A DNA stretch of 64,000 nucleotides from Aralia elata (GCA_034770075.1 CM068383.1:41931222-41995221), one strand, 5' to 3'. Numbered from the stretch's first letter, positions 10,322 through 23,306 are shown. The notes: generated from the letters alone by a model not told the origin. Program-made: numbers and translations.

Positions 10322-13161
10322 TGTGACACCCCCAAATCCGGGTTACCTCAAACCACACAGATTTGGTGCTCATTATCCATACACAACCACTGTCTACCCA
10401 TAAACAAAAGGTTTTAAGTAAAGTAAACTGAATAATAAAGAAATATCTCCCATAAGAGGGTTACATAGTTTCTCAAAATAAGTCACAGGCACCTTTATTA
10501 CATCTCTTAAAATACAGAAAAATAAATAAATAGCTAATAAGTCTTGATTACACAACCATAAAAGTAAACCAGTCTTCCTATAACAACAAGTCACAGTCAT
10601 TTGTTCATTTTTCCTTTTCCTTTGCTAGTAGACGACTCACTTGGTATTTCAACTTTAGCTGCAAGGGTTTAGTATGCAAGGGTGAGCAAAACAAGTGCCC
10701 ACCCAAATAACAATGAACACTTTAATAATTAAGAATGGAAACATCTAAAAGCTTGATAGAAAATAAATAGAACATCAAGATATTCCGAAAGTGATATACT
10801 GAGGGTCACTAGACCACGAACCATGTCCTAGGTTAACAGATAAGTTTGTTGTAACCTTTAACAGTTTAATAAACTATAATTAGACTATCCATCTCGTACT
10901 AAGGGTGATCAGCCCGTTGTACAATATATTGTGCACAACCATTCAACGCTTTCGCATAAATATTCCCCTATACTAGGGTTGTTCTTCTCAGTTTTGTCAT
11001 CCAAGAATTCAGTTCAGCAAAATAGAATTTTAACAACTTAGATTATGATCAAAGATCAACAACAGTGATATACAATGATATGGATTTTGTATGTCCAAGA
11101 CATTAGAATAACGACTTCAATTAACTTGAGCTTTGAACAACAAGAATCCAAAAAAATCAGAAGTCTATGACATGCAATGATAACTTGCTAGATGAGAAAG
11201 TAGGATTTAGAAGCTTGCATAAACTGGAATCGAGGTAGGATAAGGACACTTGCGTCAAGTAAATTTAAGATTGAAAACATATTTAATGTGAAAGAGTTGA
11301 GAATAGGAAACTTGTCTCGTGCGTAGTTTTCCTAATTACAAACCACGTACAATAAACAACCTACATATTCCGTTTATATAGCAACAAAAATAATTAGTTA
11401 CAATATTCACATACATTAACACTCCAATCCTCATCTCAATTTCCAATTAATCACTGATTATCAATCCTATTTCAGAAGCTACAAGCTTTGCTACAACAAT
11501 ATAACACTGTAAGAATCACCAAAACTTATATTTAAGTTAAGGTATAACAACTTTATATTTAATCATCATTAAATATTCACTTAGAATCCATCTTAACATC
11601 TTGGTATTCATTTATTATATTAATTTAAGTTTTAATCCTGCATAGAGTGAGACATCGCAGTTACCCAAAAAATAAAAAATAAAAATAACTTTTCCAGCAA
11701 TGATCTCGCCGGGGCGAGAATTTGCTTTACAATTTTCTGGCCGGAGCGAGCTCTCGTTGGGGCGAGAGTTTGCTTTACAATTTTCTGGCCTGGGCGAGAT
11801 CCCGCTGGGGCGAGGATTTGCTATACAATTTTCTCGCCGGGGCGAGAAACTCGACTGCAACCTCCCACAGTTCGCGAACCAGCGAAATACATACCAAATT
11901 TTCCAAATTCTATCATTCAACTCACAAATCAAACACACCTAGACATCAAACACGTTGTAAAACAGCTACCCAACATGTTTCTAACAACTCTAACTATTAT
12001 AAAACACATAATCAGCCAATTAAAGTCCAAAAATTCACTACCACAACAAAATATTCATATTTTGGCCTATTTGATAAAATTAAACACTGTGAATTCATCT
12101 CTAAACCATTTTAATCCATTCCACTTGCATTCTTTTTGTTTTTCATTATATTATCATAATCAAATGTCAATTTACCGATTAATAATCAATTTGAGTATCA
12201 ATTTTCATACATATATGCCATACACGAAAGTAAAACTCTGTAAAGAAAAAACTCAATTTTAAATCATACTTTCATGGATTAATACTTACAAATTGGTTTA
12301 TAAACATCAAATAATCACCTAACACATGCTTACTATTAATTACATCAAGCAATTAATATTTTGAGCCAATAAATTTTATACAGAGAAATAAAATAATGAA
12401 ATACAGTGAAGAACTTTTAACAAAACTAACAAGAATTATACCTTCAATTCCTTCTTGAACTTTAGCTAGATGATGAAAATCACTTAGAAATCCTCCTTTG
12501 ATTTTAGAACTCTTCTCTCCAATCTCCAAACTCCTCTCTCAATATCTCTCTATTCTTTCTTTGTTAAAACTCTGTTCTTCCTTCTTTGAGCTTAGAAAAA
12601 AAACTGATAGCCTTTATTTTATTTTTTTAACGTAACTTAGTTTTTAATCAGTCAGTTGTAGAAACCAAGAGTTAAGCCTTGTTTGGCAAACTCAAATGTA
12701 AAATAACCCATTTTTACCAACCAAGGGTTACAAGGCCTTGTTTGGTTTATTTAAAATAAAATCCTTTCTCATTTATTTTAATAACTCATTATATTGTATA
12801 GTTTAATTATCACACTAACAATTTAATTAAACCTATTATTAAATAAATCCAATTAAACCTTACTAATTCAATTATAAGTTTTATTTGATCAATACCATTA
12901 TGCCAAATAAATTATTTTATTCAAATAAATCCCTTACTCAAATAAATCAGTTAATCCATCTAATTTAATTATTAAAATAAATTAGAATAAACACATCAAA
13001 TCACATTCAAATAACATTTAACACAATTACTCTTAACATGAATTACTCCACAATAACTTTATTATTTATTTATTTTACTCAATAAATAAATTAACAATAA
13101 AATATTTATTAACTCAATAAATAAATATTTTAAATTACTTACAGAATTCACAATCGTTACA
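10322..13161 (-). repeat. 5' LTR of chromovirus F
   Basis: 2840 bp, TGTAACGATT...GGTGTCACA in element sense. The promoter region is probably around 12600-12650 (weak TATA-like AAATAAAATAAAGG). A GA-rich leader with GAGAGATATTGAGAGAGG lies at 12500-12580. A splice-donor-like GAAG/GTATAA has its GT at 12441-12440. The palindrome island lies about 585 nt further on, at 11701-11857. The 13162-13166 duplication follows. Confidence 0.93.
11701..11857. repeat. Expanded GC-rich palindrome island in the F 5' LTR
   Basis: Same island as in the other F LTR, with one additional 43-bp unit. Units CTCGCCGGGGCGAG, GGCCGGAGCGAGCTCTCG and CTCGCCGGGGCGAGAAA alternate with TTGCTTTACAATTTTCT spacers. Confidence 0.85.
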
Positions 13162-14699
13162 TTATATAGTTCGACAATTCTAATTAAAGATTTGCTAGTG
13201 AGACTAAGGATCCCATTTAAATTGTATATAGCCTTGTGGTGACACAACAAACGATATATAAATAAATAGGTAGACAACTATTGTCAATTACATCACTATG
13301 TAACTCCTTTTATTTTTGCTTCTTAGATTATTTTGATTAAGTGGTGACACATCCGAATAAAAATTATCCAAGTTAAGTCCAACCTAGCACTTCCATATAT
13401 GTGAAGAGAAAAATATCGTTCTTGTGGTGACACAACAAAACAGTAATGTTCAATTCCTTAATAAGCATCAAATGTGATAATGCAACATCTTAAATATTTA
13501 ACACTTGCCTTGTGGTAACACAACAAACTCATATTAAATATTTAATACTCTATTGCTTTACCATACTAGAAGGCGACGTTCGATATTCCAAATATATTTG
13601 AACGCTTAGGACTTAATATAATTTCTTTGAGGGGTTTATTATTATTAGTCTCATCTTGTTTAGCGTGCATGCACATATATATATCAAATACGCGTCATAT
13701 TATTTAACATGCGAAGCATGTTATATAATATATAATATATATATATAGTAATCATGCACATATTGAATACTATATTCTACCCGGATTGATTATGGACTTT
13801 TATTCTAGTTTGGTTCACTAGAGCCATTAAGTGAACCAAAAGGTCAAACCTATGGTGCAAGAATAAAATTTAAATATAATTATTACATTTAAACCCGGGC
13901 ACTATTATAAACTGGTCTTCATGCGCTCTTTGCTTCTTTGTCTCCAATTCTTCAAAATTAATTCTAACTAGTCCTATTACCAAAAACTATTTACAATAAA
14001 TACAAACCTTGATCAGCAGTCAAGGGGAAGTACATAGGAGGAAGATAGAATTTACATTAAGAAAAAATTAGAGAAGACGAGGTACGCAGACCCCATTTAT
14101 AAAAACCCATATATTCAAGCATCCTCTAAAATAATTCCAATCACACATTGGTCAATAGTCCATAATCAATCCCTATTTATTATCATACATATCTCTATAT
14201 GTATCAATAAATAATATTCATCTCATGAATAATAAAATCATTCCATATATGTATTGATATCAATTAATGGGCAAAGGTTTCGCTAATATTTAGTTTTGAA
14301 ACAAAATAAACTCTTTTATTTTAATTAAAAACCAAATCCAAATTAAACTCTTTTAATTTTAGCAATCTGAAATCCTTTTCCAGATAAAATAAACATCTTT
14401 ATTTTAAACTTATATCAATTAAATAAACTATTTATTTTAATTGAAGAAAAAATTATTTTTCGGATTCTGATGTTCGGCGCAGCTGCGCCCAGAATGAACT
14501 GGGACACGGCACAGCTGCGCTGAACCCCAGAAATGACTTTCTGGGTTTGGGAGCAGCTGCGCTCCAGAATGAACTGGAGCGGGCGCAGCGGCGCCGCGTA
14601 GCAGATTCAGAAAAAAAACGGATTCTGCCCCAAAATTTCGATCCAATCGCATACCATACACACATGGAATCATCAAAATCGATAATTAGCACAAGATTA
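13162..14699 (-). other. 5' leader of copia element A with TTGTG/CACAA hairpin repeats
   Basis: Non-coding leader between primer site and gag, cut by F at its gag-side end; the TTATA duplication of F is at 13162-13166. CTTGTGGTGACACAACAAA-like units occur near 13230, 13421 and 13508, with a partial one near 13343. Each can form a TTGTG...CACAA hairpin. An AT dinucleotide run lies at about 13675-13750, and the GC palindrome island is at 14463-14600. Confidence 0.82.
14463..14600. repeat. GC palindrome island in the leader of copia A
   Basis: Units GGCGCAGCTGCGCC-like, AGCAGCTGCGCTCC and GCGCAGCGGCGCCGCG alternate with CAGAATGAACTGG spacers, about 110-250 nt from the primer site. Confidence 0.85.
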
Positions 14700-14712
14700 G
14701 GCTCTCATACCA
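14700..14712 (-). promoter_or_regulatory. Primer binding site of copia A, one mismatch
   Basis: The minus strand reads TGGTATGAGAGCC; copies B and C have TGGTATCAGAGCC. The single C-to-G change lies inside the tRNA-pairing stretch. Confidence 0.85.
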
Positions 14713-14713
14713 C

Positions 14714-16535
14714 TATTAGGTTTGTATATGACGCGAACATGCAATTAAATTACATAAATAAAGCGGAAGCGCGACAAAATCAGATTTTAAAATTTTATAC
14801 AAACCATCACCATGATCAATCTATGTGCTCAATTAACGATATAAACGAAAGAGATGGAGATTAAGAAATTACACCCTCGTAGAACCGTGCTTCCTCGGGT
14901 ACAAGTTCACCTCCAATTCCTTCGCGTTCTCCTTGAATTCCACCGACTAAATTCCTTTGCTTGATCAACGTTAGCCACCCAAGTGTTTGGCCTCTAGAGG
15001 TAATCCACTAAGGAAGAATAGTTATTCAAGAAGTTGGGTGTTGGCAAAACCCTAGTTTCTATCTCTATAGAAATTGTAAATACTCTCCACAATCTAATGC
15101 AAAAGTGTGTAACCCTAATCTATTATAAGACTCCTCTTATTTATAGATGTAGGAATAACCCTTCCCTAAACTATTTAGGATTAGGGTTTCTATTATAATT
15201 AAACTCCTTTAATTAATTATGCTCCTAATCCAATTGGGAATTCATGGGAGAGTACTTCTATTAATTAATTCCCAATCTCTATTAGAAATTAAATAACAGT
15301 AATAGTAATAATAATAATAAGACTCATCTTACTAATTTATATTTAATATTTCTAAAATATTAAATAATAAATATTAAGCTATTTAATTTATTCTATCTCC
15401 ATAGATTAAATTAAATACACTTAACTTATTATTACAATTATGTCATTTACTTCTTAAATAAATATTTTTCTCTTGCGGTGTGACCCTTTAGGTTCTCCAT
15501 ATTAAACCGGTTGTGAATAAATCAATTAGAACAATTATAATCTTATTTAAATAAATTAATTTAAACTATTTAATTCATTTAAATAAATAATATTTATTCT
15601 ACAATAAGGGTAACCCCCTTAGTGATCAACGACTTTCCAGATAATATAGATTTCAACATTAATCACAAAATAACCTTTCAGTGAATAGTTACTGTACAAT
15701 TCAATCCTTCTACCATACAATGTCCCAATTAAATATAAGACATGGATTTACTGTCAAGTCTTATTTTATTTAATTATATGTATTTCGATTCCCAAATGCA
15801 CAACTCTAAATAATGCAAATTAGAAACTCCTTTCTAATTTTATTTTGCCTTGGCCAAGGCAAAATGAGTTGTCATTTATCGAATCACATAGGACATTCAC
15901 ATCTTTTACTAGACGTGGTAGATTCTTTGTTGATCATTCACCTATCTCCATGTATAACTTATTATACCCAATCATACCCTTTGATATACCCTAAAGGTCT
16001 TAAGGGACATGTCAAAGTATAACTCAGCATACACAAGATACTATGATGATCTCAAGTCCAAGAATCACTTGTACTACTATCACTAGAGGAATTCCTATTG
16101 ACAGACGAGTAAAACTCCATTAGGTATTCCTTAGCGAGCCACGTTTAGTAAACTTATTCTCCAATAAGCACCTACATACTTGTTTTAGTGTATCCACACA
16201 AATGATTATGAGATCAACCATCCTCTTCTTAAGAGCAAGCAACGTATGTACTAATCTATCCAGATTCACTAATCCCCTTTTTAGTAATCCAACAATTAGG
16301 AACGATTTTAGTTTGTGAGCTATCTAGAATTTAAATCTCATTAGCATGATCACCATCATGATTCGAAAAGAATTGCTCAAAACTATGGGTTTATCACATT
16401 TAATATAACAACACTATGTAGATAATGTAAAATACCTTTTAAGAAAATCAATTCTTTTATTAATAAATGAATAAGATTACAAAGTATATGCTACATCATA
16501 TCAAATATGATTGGCTTGTGTGCATACTACTTTCA
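14714..16535 (-). repeat. 5' LTR of copia A
   Basis: 1.8-kb Angela LTR: starts TGAAAGTAGTATGC at 16535 (minus sense) and ends ...ACCTAATA beside the primer site. TATAAATA box (minus) at 15138-15145. The palindrome CCTTGGCCAAGG lies at 15848-15859. A 69-codon ORF antisense to the element runs 15813-16022 and recurs in the other Angela LTRs here. Confidence 0.9.
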
Positions 16536-16680
16536 TTGTCTGCAACCATTGCAGGGATAGGCGTATTAAGGATATAAGATAGCTTTTCAGCCTTGAGAAC
16601 TACTCTCAAATTTCTTAACTAGTCCGTGTTATTTGGTCCAGTTAATTAGCATCTAATATGCTCCGCAATGATATTATTTA
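16536..16680 (-). pseudogene. Gag N-terminus scrap of copia D
   Basis: Minus-strand similarity to the first 45-50 Gag residues of B and C (LTGPN, RNLR, VL.AEK, P.PA), with stops in place of conserved codons. It is cut on the C-terminal side by the LTR of element A and on the N-terminal side by a leader deletion. Confidence 0.78.
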
Positions 16681-17649
16681 ACATGCAAATCATGTTGGAT
16701 AATATATAATATATATATATATATAGTAAGCATGCACATATAGAATACTATATTATACCCGGATTGATTATGAATTTTTATTCTAGTTTGGTTCACTAGA
16801 GCCACCAAGTGAACCAAAAGGTCCAACCTAGGGTGCAAGAATAAAATTTAAATATAACTATTACATTTAAACTCAGGCTCCATTACAAACGGGTCTTCAA
16901 GCGCTCTTTGCTCCTTTGTCTCCAATTATTCAAAATAATTCTAACTAGTCCTATTACATAAACTATTTAAAATAAATAGAAACCTTGATCAGCAGTCAAG
17001 GGAAAGTACATAGGAGGAAGATAGAATTTACATAAAGAAAAACTAGAGAAAATGAGGTACGCAAACCCCATTTATAAACTCATTCATTCAAGCATCCTCT
17101 AAAATAAATCCAATCACACATTGGTCAATAGTCCATAATCAATTCCATTTGTTATCATACATATCTCCATATGCATCAACAAATAACATTCATCATATGA
17201 ATAATAAAATCATTCTATATATGCATTGATATCATTTAATGGGCAATTTAAAATTGCATGAAATCCAATACCAAATCAAATTAATTTGCATGAAATCTAA
17301 TTTCAACTCCAATTTGTTTAGTATAAAAAATAATTTCAACTTCAATTAGTTAGTATGAAATCTAATTTTAACTCTAATTGGTTAGCATGAAATCCAATTA
17401 TGAATCAAAATAAACTCTTTTATTTTAATCCAATTCTAAATCAAAATAAACTCTTTTATTTTAATTTATCCAATTTTGAATAAAAATAAACTCTTTTATT
17501 TTTAATCAAATTCCAAGTCAAAATAAACTCCTTTATATTAATTAACAAGGAATAAAATAACTCTTTATTTTAATTATAAAACCATGTAAAATAACTCTTT
17601 ATTTTAATTATTGAAAAATTACAAAAAATAATCAAAATCGCAAAAATCT

Positions 17650-17795
17650 GCATAATGGCGCTGCGACGCCGGCTTTAGTTATAAAAACGTTGCTGCGGCG
17701 CCGTATCGTATCCTTCCAAAGGATACGGCGTCACGGCGCCATGTCTAACAAAGGGACACGACGCTGCGGCGCCGGCTTCCAGAAACAATTTTCTA
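17650..17795. repeat. GC palindrome island in the leader of copia D
   Basis: Units ATGGCGCTGCGACGCCGG, GCTGCGGCGCCGTATC and GGATACGGCGTCACGGCGCC, and a final CTGCGGCGCCGGC. GTATCCTTCCAAAGGATAC forms an extra stem-loop. The core palindrome is GGCGCC rather than GCAGCTGC, so the sequence differs from copies A-C while the position is the same. Confidence 0.8.
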
Positions 17796-17976
17796 GATTT
17801 CCTGCAGTCGCGAATTTGATCAGTTTTTCATCCAAAACGCGATTTTCTGCAATTGTTTTCAAAATTCATGATTTTATACAACATATTATGCCCAATAAAT
17901 TGTTCCAAATACATACACATACATATACGAAATAAAACAATTAATAATTCGCATAAAGTTTGGCTCTTGATACCAC

Positions 17977-19715
17977 TGTTAGGTTTGTATAACGCGAACA
18001 TGCAGTCAAATTACATAAATAAAGCGGAAGCGATATAAAATCAAATTTTAAAATTCTATACAAACCATCACCATGATCTTTCTTTATGCACAATTATTAA
18101 TTAAACGAAAGAGATGGAGAATAAGAATTATACCCTTGTAGAATTCTAGCTTCCTCAGGTACAAGTTCACTTCCAATTCCTTTGTGTTCTCCTTGAATTC
18201 CACCGATTAAATTCCTTCCTTTGATCAGCGTTAGCCACCCAAGTGTTTGGCCTCTAGAGGTGATCCACCAAGGAAGAATAGTTGTTCAAGAAGTTGGGTG
18301 TTGGCAAAACCCTAGTTTCTATCTCTATAGAAATTGCAAATACTCTTCACAATCTAATGCAAGAGTGTATAACCCTAATCTATGATAAGACTTCTCTTAT
18401 TTATAGATGTAGGAAAACCCTTCCCTAAACTATTTAGGATTAGGGTTTCTATTATAATTAAACTCCTTTAATTAATTATGCTCCTAATCCAATTAGGAAT
18501 TCATGAGAGAGTACTTCTATTAATTAATTCCCAATCCTATTAGAAATTAAATAATAATAATAGTAATAATAATAATAAGACTCCTCTTATTAATTTATAT
18601 TTAATATTTCCAAAATATTAAATAAATATTAAGGTATTTAATTTATTCTATTTCCATAGACTAAATTAAATATACTTAACTTATTATTATAATTATGTCA
18701 TTAACTTCTTAAATAAATATTTTTCTTTTGCGGTGTGACCCTTTAGGTTCTCCATATTAAACCGGTTGTGAATAAATCAATTAGAACAATTCTAATTATA
18801 TTTAAATAAATAAATTAAACTATTTAATTCAGTTAAATAAATAATATTTATTTTACAATAAGGGTAAGCCCCCTTAGCGATCAACGACTTTTTAAATAAT
18901 ATAGATTTCAACATTAATCACAAAAGAACCTTTCAGTGCATAGTTACCGTACAATTCAATCTTTCTACCATACAATGTCCCAATTAAATATAAGACATGA
19001 AATTACTGTCAAATCTTACTTTATTTAATTATATGTATTTCGATTTCCAAATGCACAACTCTAAATAATGCAAATTAGATACTCCTTTCTAATTTCATTC
19101 TGCCTTGGCCAAGGACTACTAAGTTGTTATTTATCGAATCACATAGGACATTCACATCTTTTACTAGACGTGGTAGATTCTTTGTTGATCATTCACCTAT
19201 CTCCATGTACAACTCATTATACCCAATCATACCCTTTGATATACCCTAAAGGTCTTAAGGGACATGTCAAAGTATAACTCATCATACACAAGATACTCAG
19301 ATGATCTCAAGTCCAAGGATCACTTGTACTACTATCAATAGAGGAATTTCAGTGAACTTATTCTCCAATAAGCACCTACATATTTGCTTTAGTGTCTCCA
19401 CACAAAGGATTATGGATTAATCATCCTCTTCCTAAGAGCAAGTAACGTATGTACTAAGCTATCCGGATTCACTAATCCCCTTTTAGTAATCCAACGATTA
19501 GGAACGATTTTAGTTTGTGAGCTATCTAGAATTTAGATCTCATTAGCATGATCACCATCATGATTCTAAAAGCATTGCTCAAAACTATGGGTTTATCACA
19601 TTTAAAATAAAAACACAATGCAGATAAAGTAAAATGCCTTTAATAACCGAATAAGATTACAAAGTATATGCTACATCATATCAAATATGATTGGCTTGTG
19701 TGCATACTACTTTCA
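17977..19715 (-). repeat. 5' LTR of copia D
   Basis: Same Angela LTR family: TGAAAGTAGTATGC at 19715 (minus sense), TATAAATA box at about 18398-18405, antisense 69-codon ORF at 19068-19277. It is shorter (1739 bp) than A, B and C, partly from a missing segment near 19350. The primer site beside it has one inserted base (TGGTATCAAGAGCC). Confidence 0.88.
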
Positions 19716-20156
19716 CATTGCTTATGCTTTATTTGAGATTCTTAGCTATCCGTTTATAATTCTTTATTAACCGCATTTGGACACGAATTTCATTGTACAA
19801 GCTGATTGTTGAATCAAACTCTTTAGTGTCTAGCGAACCCTTATTGATTCAGTTAGTCCATAGTTGATGAGCGTTCAAAAGACTTAAACATTTCTAGAAG
19901 CTAATCCAAACTAAACGTCTTTTGGTGCAGAATCCAATGTCAATACTGAGATGAACAACCCTGATATAGGGGATTATATCACGCGATAGCATTAAAATGT
20001 TTGTGCACAATACATTGTACGAAGGGCTGATCCCCCGGAGTAAGAGATGGATGGTCCATATAGTCTATATGACTGTTAAAGGTTACGGTAGAGATACTAG
20101 TTAACATGGGACATAGTTCGAGGTCTTGTGACCCTCAGATGTTCTGTTGATATTAT
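19716..20156 (+). repeat. Gypsy LTR fragment P
   Basis: This 441-bp piece is similar, in inverse orientation, to 2100-2350 of the F LTR; shared blocks include TGTGCACAATACATTGTAC, GGGCTGATCCCC and TGTTAAAGGTTACGG. P is therefore a plus-sense relative of the F LTR family. Angela LTRs abut both sides: D on the left and E on the right. Confidence 0.75.
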
Positions 20157-21955
20157 TGATGGGTTTGCATATTACGCGAATATGCAATCAAATTACACAA
20201 ATATAGCGGAAGCGCGATAAAACGAATTTTAAAATTTTAATACAAACCATCACCATGATCTATCTTTGAGTTCAATTATCAATTAAACGAAAGAGAAAGA
20301 GAAAGAGAATAAGAATTATACCCTCGTAGATCAAAGCTTTCTCGGGTACAAGTTCAACTCTTAGTCCTTCGTGTTCTCCTCGAATTCCACCAATAAGATT
20401 CCTTCCTTTGATCAACGTTAGCCACCCAAGTCTTTGGCCTCTAGAGGTGATCCAGCAAAGAAGAATAGTTATTCAAGAAGATGAGTGTTAGTAAAACCCT
20501 AGTTTCTATCTCTATAGAAATTACAAGTACTCTCCACAATCTAATGCAAGAGTGTGTAACCGTAATCTATGATCAAACTTTTCTTATTTATAGATGTAGG
20601 AAAACCCATCCCTAAACTATTTAGGATTAGGGTTTTTATTATAATTAAACTCCTTTAATTAATTATGCTCCTAATCCAATTAGGAATTCGTGAGAGAGTA
20701 CTTCTATTAATTAATTCTCAATCGGTATTAGGAATTAAATAATAGTAATAGTAATAATAATAAGACTCCTCTTATTAATTTATATTTAATATTTCCAAAA
20801 TATTAAATAATAAATATTAAGCAATTTAATTTATTCTACCTCCATAGACTAAATTAAATACACTTAACTTATTATTATAATTATGTCATTTATTTCTTAA
20901 ATAAATATTTTTCTTTTGCGGTGTGACCCTTTAGGTTCTCCATATTAAACCGGTTATGAATAAATCAATTAGAACAATTCTAATTATATTTAAATAAATA
21001 AATTAAACTATTTCATTTATTTAAATAAATAATATTTATTCTACAATAAGGGTAAGCCCCCTTAGCGATCAACGACTTTCCAGATAATATAGATTTCAAC
21101 ATTAATCTCAAAAGAACCTTTTAGTGCATAGTTACCGTACAATTCAATCTTTCTACCATACAATGTCCCAATTAAATATAAGACATGGATTTACTATCAA
21201 GTCTTATTTTATTTAATTATTTGTATTTCGATTCTCAAATGCACAACTTTAAATAATGCAAATTAGAAACTCCTTTCTAATTTCATTCTGCCTTGGCCAA
21301 GGACTACTGAGTTGTCATTTATCGAATCACATAGGACATTCACATCTTTTACTAGACATGGTAGATTCTTTGTTAATCATTCACCTATCTCCATGTACAA
21401 CTTATTATACGCAATCATACCCTTTGATATACCCTAAAGGTCTTAAGAGACATTTCAAAGTATAACTCATCATACACAAGATACTATGATGATCTCAAGT
21501 CCAAGGATCACTTGTACTACTATCACAAGAGGAATTCCTACTGACAGGCGAGTAAAACTCCATTAGGTATCCTTAGTGAGCAGCGTTCAGTGAACTTATT
21601 CTCCAATAAGCACCTACATACTTGCTTTAGTGTCTCCACACAAATGATTATGAGATAAATCATCCTCTTCTTAAGAGCAAGCAACGTATGTACTAATCTA
21701 TTCGGATTCACTAATCCCCTTTTTAGTAATCCAACGATTAGGAACGATTTTAGTTTGTGAGCTATCTAGAATTTAGATCTCATTAGCATGATCACCATCA
21801 TGATTCTAAAAGCATTGCTTAAAACTATAGGTTTATCACATTTAATATAACAGCACTATGTAGATAATGTAAAATGCCTTTAATAACCGAATAAGATTAC
21901 AAAGTATATGCTACATCATATCAAATATGATTGGCTTATGTGCATGCTACTTTCA
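20157..21955 (-). repeat. 3' LTR of copia element E
   Basis: Angela LTR of 1.8 kb, followed at 21956-21967 by ATCTCCCACTTG, which is the polypurine tract on the minus strand. This makes it the 3' LTR. TATAAATA (minus) is at 20585-20592 and the antisense 69-codon ORF at 21256-21465. Confidence 0.87.
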
Positions 21956-23306
21956 ATCTCCCACTTGTACTAAAGCCAATCGCCATGGTATCTAATACCC
22001 TTCTTCTCTAAGTGACGATCATCCTGCCGTTTGGATAAAACTTCAGTAAATGGATATGCAATGTTGTTCTTGAGAGTCCACTATCTCTATAGTGACTTTT
22101 TCTTCTTTCAATGAATCCTCTAATCAAATGAAAGTGCCGCAACACATGTTTGAATCCAAGATGAGACTTAGGAACTATTCCTAGTTCTGTAATGAACTTT
22201 TCATCCAAGCAATCAACTTGCAGCTTCATTTACAGCTATATACTTTGTTTTTATCACTAAACCAGCAACTTTTTGCTGTTTGGAACCTTTCCAATTCACT
22301 GCACCACCATTCAAGGTAACAATTTACCCTAAAGTGGATTTGTTATCTTCTTGGTCAGTCTAAAAAACTTGAGTCTGTTTAACCCTCTAATTTTAATTCA
22401 GACCCACCATGAATCATAATCACATCCTCAATACCGGTTAAGTACTTAAAGATATTTTTCACTGTCTTACAGTGATCTTTTCCAGAATATGACTGATCAA
22501 CATCAGGCCTTGTATATTTATTGCATACATGATAGTAACTCATGTGATCATTCTTTCATTGGAGATAATTTTAGAGAGATACACTCTATGGCTCATCATC
22601 ATGAGACCTCTCTTGGAGTTTGCCATGCTAAATGCCTTTAGCATCGAATGAATATACTTTCATTGGGTGAAGTCGAATATCCTTTTAAATCTATCTATAT
22701 AGATTTATATCCCCAATATATAGGACTTTCCTCCCAAGTTATTCATGGAGGAATGTTTAGACAATTTTATCTTTACTGTTTGTAGCATTGGTGTGTCATT
22801 CCTTATCAGTAGTATATCAATATATAATACTAGGAATGTCACAGTGCTCTCACTGACCCTTTTGTACACACTAGGTTCATTCTCGTTTTTGATAAAATCA
22901 AACTCTTTTAATTGTCTCATCAAAACGAATGTTCTATCTTTGAGAAGCTTGCTTCAATCCATAAATAGATCATTGTAGCTTACATACACGATTTGCTTCA
23001 ACCTTTGAAACAAATTCCTCTGGCTGTATCATACATACATTCTTCTCAAGTCTTCATTGAGGAAGGGCGTCTCCACGTCCATTTGCCAGATTTAGTAATA
23101 ATAAGCTGCAATCACAAGTAAAATCCAAATGGACTTGAGCATTACCCATTAATAAGGTTTTATTACAGTCAACTCCTTGACTTGATTTTAAACCTTTTAA
23201 ACAGGTCTAGTCTTATAGGTCTTCACCTTGCCATTTGCCCCAGTCTTTCTCTTAAAGACCCATATACACCCTCTAGGCACTATGCCTTTCGATGGAGTAA
23301 CCAAAG
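21956..23306 (-). pseudogene. Degenerate RT-RNase H end of copia E
   Basis: From right to left: an RT start resembling the KWVFKRKTG region of B near 23270, a damaged finger/palm region, EFDFIKNENEPSVYKRVSE (22705-22923) with the YVDD catalytic motif changed to YIDI, and an RNase H tail (22008-22229, ITELGIVP, KHVLRHFHLIRG). Many stops and indels make it clearly older than A-C. It is cut at 23306 by the TGTGACAACCC start of LTR M. Confidence 0.85.

Larger units (their letters stand above)
1634..13161 (-). mobile_element. Complete Tekay-like Ty3-gypsy chromovirus F
   Basis: An 11,528-bp minus-strand element with 3' LTR 1634-4427, polypurine tract 4428-4440, pol/gag 4523-8998, an extra coiled-coil ORF 9310-10096, primer binding site 10305-10318 and 5' LTR 10322-13161. 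A 5-bp TTATA duplication flanks it. The order protease, RT, RNase H, integrase, chromodomain, together with long LTRs, fits the Tekay/Del chromovirus clade; the clade call rests on recognised motifs, not a tree. The LTRs are similar but differ by small indels and repeat-unit number (2794 versus 2840 bp), so the insertion is fairly recent. Many nonsense codons make it non-autonomous. Confidence 0.92.
1..16535 (-). mobile_element. Angela/BARE-type Ty1-copia element A, split by element F
   Basis: Minus-strand copia LTR retrotransposon running off the left window edge. The visible parts are integrase start, GAG-pre-integrase, protease and gag (1-1541), a leader (1542-1633 and 13162-14699), a primer binding site (14700-14712) and a 5' LTR (14714-16535). 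The 1.8-kb LTR, the initiator-Met primer site and a gag close to that of barley BARE-1 place it in the Angela clade (family knowledge). The Tekay-like element F lies in its leader about 130 bp before the gag ATG. A itself is inserted in the gag of Angela copy D. Its 3' end is outside the window. Confidence 0.88.
16536..19715 (-). mobile_element. Truncated Angela copia element D
   Basis: Remnant with a gag scrap (16536-16680), shortened leader (16681-17961), damaged primer site (17962-17975) and 5' LTR (17977-19715). Element A is inserted in its gag; the five bases next to A are TTGTC. The gag scrap is joined directly to the distal leader, so the 5' UTR part carrying the hairpin repeats is deleted. 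Confidence 0.85.
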
